A stretch of DNA of 32,505 nucleotides from Rhodoferax sp. Its GTDB lineage: Bacteria; Pseudomonadota; Gammaproteobacteria; Burkholderiales; Burkholderiaceae_C. The notes under the pieces are model-generated. The model saw only the letters and a list, made by a program, of their open reading frames with translations. It was not told the origin of the DNA and did no database searches. Below are positions 1 through 8,591 of this stretch, one piece after another. Numbering within the stretch: the first letter of the stretch is position 1; the number at the start of each line of letters is the position of its first letter. The translations under genes and the position numbers were made by a program. The stretch is from assembly GCA_025358555.1 (NCBI GenBank), contig JANYJD010000306.1, forward strand, positions 1 through 32,505, read 5' to 3'.

Positions 1-75
1 CTGTCGGTCGGCATTGAAGATGCGGACGACTTGATTGCGGACCTGGAGCAGGCGTTGCAGTTGGCGCGCCGGTAA
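1..75 (+). CDS. C-terminal fragment of a probable Cys/Met-metabolism PLP-dependent enzyme (cystathionine beta-lyase / gamma-synthase type)
   Basis: Frame 1 reads LSVGIEDADDLIADLEQALQLARR then TAA at 73-75; 'LSVGIED.DDLI.DLEQAL' is the typical C-terminus of this family. 5' part lies outside the window. Confidence 0.7.
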   Translation: MSVGIEDADDLIADLEQALQLARR

Positions 76-116
76 TCCGGTCACCACAAGTGCAGTATTG
101 AGAGATACATCGGATT

Positions 117-172
117 ACTCTATTTTTAATAGCATGTTATCCATGTTTCATTGGGATCTTAGGCCCTATTTA
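117..172 (+). repeat. Degenerate candidate copy of the GCTA/TAGC dispersed repeat
   Basis: ctctatttttaatagcatgttatccatgtttcattgggatcttaggccctatttat resembles the clearer copies but lacks GGGCTACAG. Confidence 0.35.
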
Positions 173-187
173 TCCGCTCGTAACACG

Positions 188-700
188 TCAAAAAGCACCC
201 AGCTCCCGCAAGTATGGCGCCGTCAGCACCGGCGAAATCGCCTGCATGAACTGCACATCGCTTTCGGTGTAGTGGCCCGCCACGTCCAGCGCGTTGAGCG
301 TGCCCAACACGCGGCCCATGGCCACGATGGGGATGTTGATGGCGCTGGCCAGGCCCAGGCTGGCGATCAGTGCATGGTCGGGGAAAGCCCAGCGGATGTC
401 ATCGGCGTTGCAGCCCAGAAAGGTCTGGCGGCGCGTGAGCACCAAGTCGCCCCAGGGCGTGGGCCCCATCCGCTTCTGGCCCGCCAGCGGATAGGCCTGC
501 TCGTTACTGGAATACACGCGCTGCACGGCCTGCCCATTCTGGGTCAACACCAGCAGCGTAAACAGCTTGGCACCTGGGCCACGCGTCACCAGTTGCTCCA
601 CGGCGCGGTATACGTCGGCAGGCTCTTTGGCTTGCGCCATCGCGGTGGCAAGCGCCAGTGAATCGGCCATATTCAAAGTGTGCTTCAAGCGGTATGTCAT
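188..700 (-). CDS. GAF domain-containing protein
   Basis: 170 aa ORF with GAF-like pattern (INIPIVAMGRVLGTLNALDVAGHYTESDVQFMQAISPVL); start overlaps the stop of the upstream Liv remnant (ATGA, 697-700). Confidence 0.7.
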   Translation of the reverse strand: MTYRLKHTLNMADSLALATAMAQAKEPADVYRAVEQLVTRGPGAKLFTLLVLTQNGQAVQRVYSSNEQAYPLAGQKRMGPTPWGDLVLTRRQTFLGCNADDIRWAFPDHALIASLGLASAINIPIVAMGRVLGTLNALDVAGHYTESDVQFMQAISPVLTAPYLRELGAF

Positions 701-1404
701 GGTTTGGCTTTCTGGTTAAGTTCAGGCAGCAGGCCCGCAGGGCGCAGCCGCATCAGGATGAGCAAGGCCACGGCCACGGTGATCTCGCGGGCGGCAGCGC
801 CTTGCACGGGCGTGATGCCGCCCAGTTGCTCGGCACCAAAACGCGTCAGCTCCAAAAAAGCCACCAGCACATAGGCACCCAGCACCGCGCCGGCCGGGCG
901 GCCGTTGCCACCCAGGGTCACGGCCAGAAAGATGTAAATGGTGATCAGCGGCTGAAACATGTCGGGTGCCACATACGAGCCAAAGTGCCCAAACAGCGCA
1001 CCCGCCAGGCCCAGGTTCACGATGCCGCCCATGCCCCAGCTTAAGCTCAGGCTTTGCGCCAGGAAACTGCCAATGATCAGGTTTTCTTCGACCGACAGCT
1101 TGCCGAAGATGTTGCGCTCCTGCGGCACAAAAACCATGCCGGAGCTCACCAGATCACGGGGCGACAGCCCGGTCACGTCCTGCCCGTTCCGCAGCACTTG
1201 GCCGCCAGAGGGCTTGAGCAAACCAGCCAGCAGCTTGAGCGCGGTGGACTTGCCCGCGCCATTCGGGCCGACGATAGGCGCAATGCATCCACCCCATCGA
1301 CCATACGCGCAATCGACGTGTCGTCGCTGATCGCGCAGTCCGACTACATTGGCGTGCTGCCGACGACCCTCATCGACCGATGCCTCGAGCGCAGCAAGCT
1401 GCAC
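697..1404 (-). pseudogene. Chimeric remnant: LivF-like ATPase N-terminus joined in frame to LivM-like permease segments; first ~40 codons antisense to a LysR fragment
   Basis: IVGPNGAGKSTALKLLAGLLKPSGGQV...GMVFVPQERNIFGKLSVEENLIIGSF (Walker A, Q-loop; no ABC signature or Walker B), then ...NLGLAGALFGHFGSYVAPDMFQPLITIYIFLAVTLGGNGRPAGAVLGAYVLVAFLELTRF...LRPAGLLPEL (LivM C-terminus). Confidence 0.75.
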
Positions 1405-1560
1405 CGGCGTGAGCCTCCGGTTCGCATGCCGGTACGCTCACTGGTCATGACCTGGCACCAACGTCACGACAGCCGACCTGCACATGTATGGCTGCGCAAG
1501 ACCATTGGGGGATTGTTTACCACGACCTCCATGGCCAAAGAGGCACGGTCTTCTGATTAG
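1283..1560 (+). pseudogene. C-terminal fragment of a LysR-type transcriptional regulator
   Basis: In the 1054..1560 frame: TIRAIDVSSLIAQSDYIGVLPTTLIDRCLERSKLHRREPPVRMPVRSLVMTWHQRHDSRPAHVWLRKTI, typical of a LysR effector-domain end; no HTH or N-terminal half present. Confidence 0.6.
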
Positions 1561-1613
1561 CCACGCTCTGGCAACCCGATTTGCAATATCCAGGATACGC
1601 CAGTGCTAAACTT

Positions 1614-1638
1614 TCGCTATTCTAAAATGTAATAGCGA
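1614..1638. promoter_or_regulatory. Candidate ModE-type operator upstream of modA
   Basis: Perfect 7-bp inverted repeat TCGCTAT-N11-ATAGCGA, 13 bp before the modA ATG; resembles the known ModE box (CGCTATATA...TATATAGCG). Confidence 0.6.
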
Positions 1639-1651
1639 TATTTTCCTCACT

Positions 1652-2458
1652 ATGAGTTTGACGCTCCCTGCCGCCGCCTTTCGCCTCAACACGCTGCATG
1701 CCCAGGCACTGGCGGGCGCCCTGCTCGTCCTGGCGCAGTCTGCCATGCCAGGCTGGGCGCAGGCCGAACAGGTGAACATCGCGGTTGCCGCCAACTTCAG
1801 CGCGCCCATGAAAGCCATCGTGGCGCAGTTTGAAAAAGACACCAACCACAAAGCGACGGTCACCACGGGCGCCACCGGCAAGTTTTATGCGCAGATCAAG
1901 AGCGGTGCACCTTTTGATGTCTTCCTGTCAGCAGATGATGAAACCCCTGCGCGGCTTGAAAAAGAAGGCAATGCGGTGGCGGGGTCGCGCTTTACTTACG
2001 CCATCGGCCGTCTGGTGCTGTGGTCTGCCACGCCCGGTTTCGTTGATGCCCAGGGCCAGGTGCTTAAGCTCGGCAATTTCACCAACATTGCCTTGGCCGC
2101 GCCGAAGGTGGCCCCTTACGGACAAGCTGCGGTTGAAACCATGACCCGGCTTGGACTGTTGGCTGCTTTGCGACCCAAATTTGTGCAGGGCGAAAGCATC
2201 GGCCAAACCTACAGCTTTGTCGCTACCGGCAATGCGGCGCTGGGGTTTGTAGCGCTGTCACAGGTGTTTGAAGACAGCAGGATCAAGCGCGGATCGGGTT
2301 GGATCGTGCCAAGCAACCTGCACAGCCCGCTGCGCCAGGACGCCGTGGTTCTGGCGCGGGGAAAGGACAACCAGGGTGCGGCAGACTTCATGCGCTTACT
2401 AAAAACGGACAAGGCGCAAAGTGTGGCGCGCAGCTTTGGCTATGAAATTGCGCACTGA
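1652..2458 (+). CDS. modA: Molybdate ABC transporter substrate-binding protein
   Basis: QVNIAVAANFSAPMKAIVAQFEKDTNHKATVTTGATGKFYAQIKSGAPFDVFLSADDETPARLEKEG; signal peptide; followed by modB and modC. Confidence 0.95.
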   Translation: MSLTLPAAAFRLNTLHAQALAGALLVLAQSAMPGWAQAEQVNIAVAANFSAPMKAIVAQFEKDTNHKATVTTGATGKFYAQIKSGAPFDVFLSADDETPARLEKEGNAVAGSRFTYAIGRLVLWSATPGFVDAQGQVLKLGNFTNIALAAPKVAPYGQAAVETMTRLGLLAALRPKFVQGESIGQTYSFVATGNAALGFVALSQVFEDSRIKRGSGWIVPSNLHSPLRQDAVVLARGKDNQGAADFMRLLKTDKAQSVARSFGYEIAH

Positions 2459-2530
2459 CGGCCCGCCACCCAGGCGTACGACAGCAGTCTGCCGGACCGC
2501 TTGGCACGGAGCACCTCACCATGGCCCGCC

Positions 2531-3214
2531 ATGAGCACTGACGCTGCACTGGCCGCAGTCGCCCTCACACTGAAACTTGCCGGGCTGACCACGCTGATCC
2601 TGCTGCTGCTGGGCACGCCACTCGCATGGTGGCTGGCGCGCACACGGTCGCTGTTAAAACCTGCTGTGAGTGCACTGGTGGCGCTGCCGATTGTGTTGCC
2701 GCCCACCGTGATTGGTTTCTATCTGCTGGTGGCGATGGGGCCGAACGGGCCGCTGGGGCAGCTCACGCAATGGATCGGCCTGGGCACCCTGCCCTTCACC
2801 TTTGCCGGGCTGGTGGTGGGCTCGGTTTTCTACTCGCTGCCGTTTGTCGTGCAGCCGATCCAGAACGCGTTTGAAGCGATTGGCGAGCGCCCGCTGCAAG
2901 TGGCTGCCACGCTGCGCGCCTCGCCGCTGGACACGTTTTTCAGCGTCGTGCTGCCCCTGGCCCGCCCCGGCTACCTGACGGCCACTGTGATGGGGTTTGC
3001 CCACACCGTGGGCGAGTTTGGCGTGGTGCTGATGATTGGCGGCAACATTCCCAACCGGACCCGCGTGGTGTCGGTACAGATTTATGACCACGTGGAAGCG
3101 CTGGAGTACGCGCAGGCGCATTGGCTGGCTGGCGGCATGCTGGTGTTTTCGTTTTTGGTGTTGCTGGCGCTGTATGCCTTTAATGCGAAAAGCCGCAGTC
3201 AGGGTGCCCAATGA
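2531..3214 (+). CDS. modB: Molybdate ABC transporter permease
   Basis: [22 protein letters not shown]...[35 protein letters not shown] at 2531 is in frame in the ORF that the track starts at TTG 2501. Confidence 0.93.
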   Translation: MSTDAALAAVALTLKLAGLTTLILLLLGTPLAWWLARTRSLLKPAVSALVALPIVLPPTVIGFYLLVAMGPNGPLGQLTQWIGLGTLPFTFAGLVVGSVFYSLPFVVQPIQNAFEAIGERPLQVAATLRASPLDTFFSVVLPLARPGYLTATVMGFAHTVGEFGVVLMIGGNIPNRTRVVSVQIYDHVEALEYAQAHWLAGGMLVFSFLVLLALYAFNAKSRSQGAQ

Positions 3215-4407
3215 CGGCGGACATCTTGGCAGAACCCACGCTGGCTCCCCTCACCCTAGCCCTCTGCCCCAAGGGGAGGGAAAAAGATCCGCAAGCTGGC
3301 CCGCCGGGCATCACCGTGCGCCTCAAAATCAACTTCCCCGCCTTCGCGCTGGATGTAGATCTGACCCTGCCCGGCACGGGGGTCACTGCGCTGTTTGGCC
3401 CGTCCGGCTCGGGCAAGACCACCTGCCTGCGCGCCATTGCCGGGCTGGAGCACGCCGTCGCACTGCGCAGCGCCGCGCAGCGCAACGTCGTGACCATCAA
3501 CGGCGAAACCTGGCAGGACGACGCACAGGGCGTCTTCGTTCCAACCCATTTGCGCGCACTGGGTTATGTTTTTCAGGAGGCGTCGCTGTTCGCGCACTTG
3601 AGCGTCGCGCAGAACCTCACCTATGGCCAGAAACGGGTCGCACGGATTGCAGGCGCACAGCAGAAAGTGTCGCTGGATGCCGCCGTCGAGCTGCTCGGCA
3701 TTGGCCATTTGCTGGCGCGCCAGCCACACACCCTGTCTGGCGGCGAGCGCCAGCGCGTGGCCATTGCCCGCGCGCTGGCCACCAGCCCGCGCCTGCTGTT
3801 GATGGACGAGCCGCTGGCCGCGCTGGATGCGAAACGCAAGGCCGAGGTGCTGCCCTACCTGGAAATACTCCACCGCAAGTTGAACATCCCCATCCTCTAC
3901 GTCAGCCACGCGATGGACGAAGTAGCGCGGCTGGCCGACCACCTGGTGCTGCTGGAAGACGGCCAGGCCATTGCCAGCGGCCCTGCCGCCGAAGTTATGA
4001 CGCGCCTGGACTTGCCCCTGGCGCATGGCGATGCTGCAGGCGCAGTCATCAGCGCGACGGTAGCCAGCCACGATCCCGGCTACCACCTCACGCTGGTGCG
4101 ATTTGCGGGCGGTGAATTCTCTCTGCCGCAGCAAGCCCTCGACGTTGGCCACACGTTACGTGTCCGCGTGCAGGCGCGCGATGTGAGTTTGACTTTGCAG
4201 CGGCAGACAGGCACCAGCATCCAGAACATCCTGCCCGTCACCGTCACCGCCCTGTCGCCAGATGCCCCCGGCCAGGTGATGGTGCAACTTGACGCGGGTG
4301 GCAGCGTTTTGCTGGCACGGGTCACCGCCCGCTCGGTAGAGGCCTTGGCACTGGAGGTGGGCAAGCCGGTGTTTGCGCAGGTCAAGGGCGTGGCGATTCT
4401 GGGGTAG
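3211..4407 (+). CDS. modC: Molybdate ABC transporter ATP-binding protein
   Basis: [48 protein letters not shown]-like C-terminus; ATGA overlap with modB. Alternative GTG start at 3316. Confidence 0.93.
   Translation: MTADILAEPTLAPLTLALCPKGREKDPQAGPPGITVRLKINFPAFALDVDLTLPGTGVTALFGPSGSGKTTCLRAIAGLEHAVALRSAAQRNVVTINGETWQDDAQGVFVPTHLRALGYVFQEASLFAHLSVAQNLTYGQKRVARIAGAQQKVSLDAAVELLGIGHLLARQPHTLSGGERQRVAIARALATSPRLLLMDEPLAALDAKRKAEVLPYLEILHRKLNIPILYVSHAMDEVARLADHLVLLEDGQAIASGPAAEVMTRLDLPLAHGDAAGAVISATVASHDPGYHLTLVRFAGGEFSLPQQALDVGHTLRVRVQARDVSLTLQRQTGTSIQNILPVTVTALSPDAPGQVMVQLDAGGSVLLARVTARSVEALALEVGKPVFAQVKGVAILG
3246..3282. repeat. Dispersed palindromic repeat of the 'CCCTCACCC..AGCCCTCTCCC..GGGGAGAGGG' type
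   Basis: cccctcaccctagccctctgccccaaggggaggga inside the 5' end of modC; another frame gives the familiar '[12 protein letters not shown]' peptide of such repeats. Confidence 0.65.
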
Positions 4408-4449
4408 CTGGCAGTGCAGCGGCTTTGGGGGGGGATCATCAAGCAGCCG

Positions 4450-5289
4450 TCACCGCCCCGCATTGGGGAAAAACAATTGTTCACCTTCAATTTTGTAGCT
4501 GGCAATCACTGCCTGGCCGGGGTTTGAAGTCACCCAGTCGACAAATTTTTGCGCCTCGGCGGCTTTGACGTGCTGGTGTTTGGCCGGGTTAACAACCATC
4601 ACGCCGTATTGGTTGAACAGCCGCGTGTCGCCTTGTACCAGCACCGCCAAATTGCCCCGGTTTTTGAAACTGAGCCAGGTGCCACGGTCTGCCAGCACGT
4701 AGGCGCCGCTGCTGGACGCGATGTTGAGCGCCGGGCCCATGCCGCAACCGCATTCTTTGTAGCCTGTGCCTTTGCTGGCCGGCAGCCCCGCCAGCGCCCA
4801 GTAGCGCAACTCCGCTGCATGCGTGCCGCTTTTGTCGCCGCGCGAGATGACGCTGGCGTTGCTGGCCGACAATTTTTGAAGCGCCTCAACGATGTCTTTG
4901 CCTTTTGTTTTGGCGGGGTCGGCCGCCGGGCCAATCAGCACGAAGTCGTTGTACATCACGGGGAATCGTTTGACGGCCACGCCATCGGCCACAATCTTTT
5001 CCTCGGCTGCGGGGTCATGCACAAACAGCACGTCGGCATCGCCGCGCCGCGCCATGTCCAGTGCCTGGCCCGTGCCCAGGGCGACCACTTTCACATCGAT
5101 GCCGCTGGCCTTTTTGAATTCGGGCAGCAAGTGGCCAAACAGGCCCGACTGTTCCGTGGAGGTGGTGGATGCCATCAGGATCGTCTGAGCATGGGACAGT
5201 GCGGGAAAACTGCAAAACGCTACTATATTAATAGCTGTCCATGCACTGTGGACGAGGGCTACAGGCCTAAATGACGGGTAATTTCTCAC
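4450..5289 (-). CDS. tupA: Tungstate-type ABC transporter substrate-binding protein
   Basis: ILMASTTSTEQSGLFGHLLPEFKKASGIDVKVVALGTGQALDMARRGDADVLFVHDPAAEEKIV; GTG start at 5289 overlaps the tupC TGA stop. Confidence 0.88.
   Translation of the reverse strand: MRNYPSFRPVALVHSAWTAINIVAFCSFPALSHAQTILMASTTSTEQSGLFGHLLPEFKKASGIDVKVVALGTGQALDMARRGDADVLFVHDPAAEEKIVADGVAVKRFPVMYNDFVLIGPAADPAKTKGKDIVEALQKLSASNASVISRGDKSGTHAAELRYWALAGLPASKGTGYKECGCGMGPALNIASSSGAYVLADRGTWLSFKNRGNLAVLVQGDTRLFNQYGVMVVNPAKHQHVKAAEAQKFVDWVTSNPGQAVIASYKIEGEQLFFPNAGR
5211..5270 (+). repeat. GCTA/TAGC dispersed repeat, copy 1 (in the tupA signal-peptide region)
   Basis: cgctactatattaatagctgtccatgcactgtggacgagggctacaggcc. Confidence 0.75.
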
Positions 5290-5978
5290 GAAATCTCCTG
5301 TTTGACGAAAAAATGGGCTGCAGGGTACTGCGTTTGCAGCAATGGCCCTTCAAAAAAATTGACCGTGGGCAAATCCGCCAGCACGCGGCCCTGCTCCAGA
5401 TAGATCACGCGGGTCGCCAGGCGCTTGACCTGGCCCAGGTTGTGGCTGGCAAACACCAGCGTCATGCCGGCCGCCAGCTCGGCCAGCAACGCCTCCACCT
5501 CGCGTTTGGCATGCGGGTCCAGGTTGGCGGTGGGCTCATCCAGCAGCAGCACGTCAGGCTTGAGCACCCAGGCGCGCGCCAGCGCCAGGCGCTGCTGTTG
5601 CCCACCAGACAGCGTCCTGGCGCTGCGGCCTGCCACGCCCGCCAGCCCCACGCGCCGCAGCGCTGTGAGGGCCTGCGCCTGCGCATCGCGCCACCTCTTG
5701 CCGCGCAGCCACAGCCCCAGCGCCACGTTGTTGACGGCGGATGTGCGCAGCATGTAAGGGCGCTGAAACAGCATGGCTTGCGCTTGCGCCCCATCGTGGT
5801 GGACCTGCCCGCTTGAGGGCAGCACCAGCCCGTGCAGCAGGCGCAACAACGTGCTCTTGCCGCTGCCATTGCTGCCCACCAGGGCTACGCGCTCGCCGTG
5901 TTGAATCGCCAGGTTGATGCCAGTCAGCGCGGCCACGCGGCCGAAGCGCACATCGGCTGCCTCAACCCGGTACAACAT
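5286..5978 (-). CDS. tupC: Tungstate-type ABC transporter ATP-binding protein
   Basis: [46 protein letters not shown]; between tupB and tupA. Confidence 0.85.
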   Translation of the reverse strand: MLYRVEAADVRFGRVAALTGINLAIQHGERVALVGSNGSGKSTLLRLLHGLVLPSSGQVHHDGAQAQAMLFQRPYMLRTSAVNNVALGLWLRGKRWRDAQAQALTALRRVGLAGVAGRSARTLSGGQQQRLALARAWVLKPDVLLLDEPTANLDPHAKREVEALLAELAAGMTLVFASHNLGQVKRLATRVIYLEQGRVLADLPTVNFFEGPLLQTQYPAAHFFVKQEIS

Positions 5979-6693
5979 CGCTCACACCCGCGCCATCCTG
6001 CCGCTCACGCCAGCGTTTGAGCCCGCCCACCAGCGCGTTGAGCAGCAGCACCACACCCAGCAAAATCAGCCCCAGCGCCAACGCCAGCGGCAAGTCGCCC
6101 TTGCTGGTTTCCAGTGCGATAGCCGTGGTCATGACGCGGGTGAAGCCGTCGATGTTGCCGCCCACAATCATCACCGCGCCCACTTCGGATATCGCCCGGC
6201 CAAACGAGGCGATCAGCACGGTGAGCAGGGCATAGCGCTCGTCCCAGGCCAAAATCAAGCTGCGCAGCAATGGCCCGGCACCAAGCGAGGTGATCTGCTC
6301 GCCATGCCGGTTCTGCGCGTCTTCCACGCACTGACGTGTGAGGGCTGTGACCACCGGCAGCACCAGCAGCGCCTGCGCAATCACCATCGCCTTGAAGCTG
6401 AACAGCCAGCCCAAAAATCCCAAGGGCCCGGAGCGCGACAGCAGCAGATACACCACCAGCCCCACCACAACGGAAGGCACGGCCAGAAAGGTATTGAGCA
6501 GCGCCAGCAATGCGTCCCTGCCCGCAAACCGCACAGCGCCCAGCCAGGCACCTGCCACCAGACCAAACGCGCAGGCAAGCAGGCAGGCCGTGGCGCTGAC
6601 TGCAAGCGAGCGGCTCACGATGGCCAGCAAACCGGCGTCTGCCGAGGCGATGAGTTGAAGCGCGGTCGTGGCACTGTCAGTGAACGTGGTCAT
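5962..6693 (-). CDS. tupB: Tungstate-type ABC transporter permease
   Basis: Multi-TM protein with ...RAISEVGAVMIVGGNIDGFTRVMTTAIALETSKGDLPLALALG; ATG at 6693 (MTTFTDSATT) preferred over the longer ORF start. Confidence 0.87.
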   Translation of the reverse strand: MTTFTDSATTALQLIASADAGLLAIVSRSLAVSATACLLACAFGLVAGAWLGAVRFAGRDALLALLNTFLAVPSVVVGLVVYLLLSRSGPLGFLGWLFSFKAMVIAQALLVLPVVTALTRQCVEDAQNRHGEQITSLGAGPLLRSLILAWDERYALLTVLIASFGRAISEVGAVMIVGGNIDGFTRVMTTAIALETSKGDLPLALALGLILLGVVLLLNALVGGLKRWRERQDGAGVSDVVPG

Positions 6694-6743
6694 GGGGTGC
6701 GGTATGGTAGGGGACCCATGAATATCCTGCGATAGGCAACGCC

Positions 6744-7868
6744 GTGCATAGGCTCCAGTTCCACTACACCCTGTCAAACGACAGCGGCCCGGCGCAGGTG
6801 CGCAACCCGATGATTGACCTGCTGCAGGCCGTCTCGCAGGCTGGCTCCATATCAGCCGCAGCCCGCGCCATGAAACTGTCTTACCGCCATGTCTGGGGTG
6901 AGCTCAAGCGCTGGGAAACTGTGCTGGGCCACGAGCTCATCGTCTGGGAAAAAGGCCAAAGCGCCCGCTTGTCTGAATTTGCCAACAAGCTGATGTGGGC
7001 CGAGGCGCAGGCCCAAGCCCGCCTGGCGCCGCAGATTGAAGCTTTGCGCAGCGAGCTGGAGCGCACTTTCGCCGTGGCATTTGACGACAGCGCGCACGTG
7101 GTCACCCTGTATGCCAGCCACGACAATGCGCTGGGCCGCTTGCGGGAACACGCCCTGCACCACGGCAGTCAAGGCAAGGCGGGCCACAGAGGGCCGCTGC
7201 ACCTGGACATCCGCTTCACCGGCAGCGTGGACGCCATCCGCGCACTGAATGAAGGGCGCTGCGTGCTGGCGGGTTTTCACACGCAGCAGCACCCTGCTGT
7301 GGGCTCACTGGCCGAACGCACCTACAAGCCGCTGTTGCAGCCCGGCCTGCACAAGATCATTGGCTTTGCAGAGCGCACCCAAGGCCTGATGGTGGCGCCG
7401 GGCAATCCGCTGGCGCTGATGAATTTACAAGATGTGGCCCGCAGCGCTGCCCGCTTTGTCAACCGCGCCCTGGGCACCGGCACCCGTGTGCTGCTGGACG
7501 AGCTGCTGGCAGAGGCCGGGCTGCCAGCGGACAGCTTGAAAGGCTACGCACATACCGAGCCATCCCACACCGCAGTTGCCCAAGCCATCGCCAGCGGCGC
7601 GGCAGATGTGGGCCTGGGCATTGAGCAGGCGGCGCGATCCAAGGGCCTGGATTTTGTTGCGCTGCTGCAGGAAAACTACCACCTGGTGTGCCTCAAATCC
7701 GCGCTGGAGCAACCCGCCATTGCGGCCTTGCGCCTAGTGCTGCAAGGGCCAGCGTGGCAGCAGACGCTGGCCAACATGGCGGGCTATGCGCCGTCAGACA
7801 GCGGCCAGGTGCTGGCGCTGAGCCAGGTGCTGCCGTGGTGGGATTTTAAGAGGAAAAAGAGGCTGTAG
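6744..7868 (+). CDS. ModE-N-terminal-type HTH regulator with C-terminal periplasmic-binding-protein-like domain
   Basis: MIDLLQAVSQAGSISAAARAMKLSYRHVWGELKRWETVLGHELIVWEKG (ModE-like wHTH), then a PBP-like domain (FTGSVDAIRALNEGRCVLAGFHTQQ...GLMVAPGNPLAL...RFVNRALGTGTRVLLDELL). GTG start; divergent from tupB. Confidence 0.85.
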   Translation: MHRLQFHYTLSNDSGPAQVRNPMIDLLQAVSQAGSISAAARAMKLSYRHVWGELKRWETVLGHELIVWEKGQSARLSEFANKLMWAEAQAQARLAPQIEALRSELERTFAVAFDDSAHVVTLYASHDNALGRLREHALHHGSQGKAGHRGPLHLDIRFTGSVDAIRALNEGRCVLAGFHTQQHPAVGSLAERTYKPLLQPGLHKIIGFAERTQGLMVAPGNPLALMNLQDVARSAARFVNRALGTGTRVLLDELLAEAGLPADSLKGYAHTEPSHTAVAQAIASGAADVGLGIEQAARSKGLDFVALLQENYHLVCLKSALEQPAIAALRLVLQGPAWQQTLANMAGYAPSDSGQVLALSQVLPWWDFKRKKRL

Positions 7869-7911
7869 ACCTCATTCCACTTGCACAAGCAGCTATTAAT
7901 TTTATTGCATT
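7860..7911 (-). repeat. GCTA/TAGC dispersed repeat, copy 2
   Basis: ggctgtagacctcattccacttgcacaagcagctattaattttattgcat; overlaps the regulator stop codon. Confidence 0.65.
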
Positions 7912-7948
7912 GGGGGGGGGAGAAGAAGCTCTGGGGAGAATAAGCCCG

Positions 7949-8245
7949 TCAGACTTTTCGCCAATAGTTCGGTTGGCGTCGATGGTGGGTCACAGCCAAA
8001 ATCCTCACTGTGCTGCCGTCTATATCGTAGACAACCGAGTATGGGAACCTGTGGAGAACCCGCCGCCGGTCACCCATATCGTCAGCGGCCTTGCCTAAAG
8101 GAGACTTACCGACTCGCTCAATGGCGTCGAAGGCTTCCGCGCGAAAGGCGTCGGCCATGAGCGCGCTTCGTTCGCCGCACCAAAGCACCGCGTCCTGGAT
8201 ATCGCTTTCGGCAACTGCCGCTACTTCTACACTGTAGCCTCTCAA
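7949..8245 (-). CDS. RelE/ParE-family toxin
   Basis: VEVAAVAESDIQDAVLWCGERSALMADAFRAEAFDAIERVGKSPLGKA...RRVLHRFPYSVVYDIDGSTVRILAVTHHRRQPNYW is a classic ParE pattern. Confidence 0.9.
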   Translation of the reverse strand: MRGYSVEVAAVAESDIQDAVLWCGERSALMADAFRAEAFDAIERVGKSPLGKAADDMGDRRRVLHRFPYSVVYDIDGSTVRILAVTHHRRQPNYWRKV

Positions 8246-8466
8246 AGCGCAGCCAAACGAGCACGCGCTTCAGCCCAAGGCACCATCTTAATGGCTCCTG
8301 TGCGAATCCCCTCTTTGCGGCGCTGGATCTCCTCTTGCCAAGCTCTTGCGACCAGGGATTCGTCCTCCCCGTCCAGGCTGTCAAGTAGAGCGAGCACAAC
8401 TGCATAACGCTCTTGGGGGACAAGAGCAAGCGCTGCATCGATGACATGATCTACGCGAGCATTCAT
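8242..8466 (-). CDS. Addiction module component family antitoxin
   Basis: From ATG 8466: MNARVDHVIDAALALVPQERYAVVLALLDSLDGEDESLVARAWQEEIQRRKEGIRTGAIKMVPWAEARARLAAL; ATGA overlap with toxin. The track ORF start at 8616 runs through a repeat and is probably too long. Confidence 0.85.
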   Translation of the reverse strand: MNARVDHVIDAALALVPQERYAVVLALLDSLDGEDESLVARAWQEEIQRRKEGIRTGAIKMVPWAEARARLAAL

Positions 8467-8537
8467 AACAGGTGAGTTTATCAGTGTCTGCACAATATGC
8501 GAAATCACCTGCGGCGCTTTTAACTGTAGAATAAACT

Positions 8538-8591
8538 GGGCTGTAGCCCTTTTCCCGATTGCATCGTACGCTATCAATAATATATCAACTA
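8538..8591 (-). repeat. GCTA/TAGC dispersed repeat, copy 3
   Basis: gggctgtagcccttttcccgattgcatcgtacgctatcaataatatatcaacta; abuts the stop codon of the EgtB-like gene. Confidence 0.65.

Noticed and set aside
3036-4115. 359 aa plus-strand ORF overlapping modB/modC
   Set aside because: Alternative frame of modC with Arg/Pro-rich sequence; useful only for showing the 'PSPLPQGEG' repeat peptide.
6694-6743. Operator for the tup regulator in the divergent promoter
   Set aside because: No clear inverted repeat was found in the ~50 bp spacer, so no site is claimed.
7911-7921. Poly-G run as a phase-variable tract
   Set aside because: It lies between the regulator stop and the TA module, outside any convincing reading frame or promoter, so a switching role is not supported.
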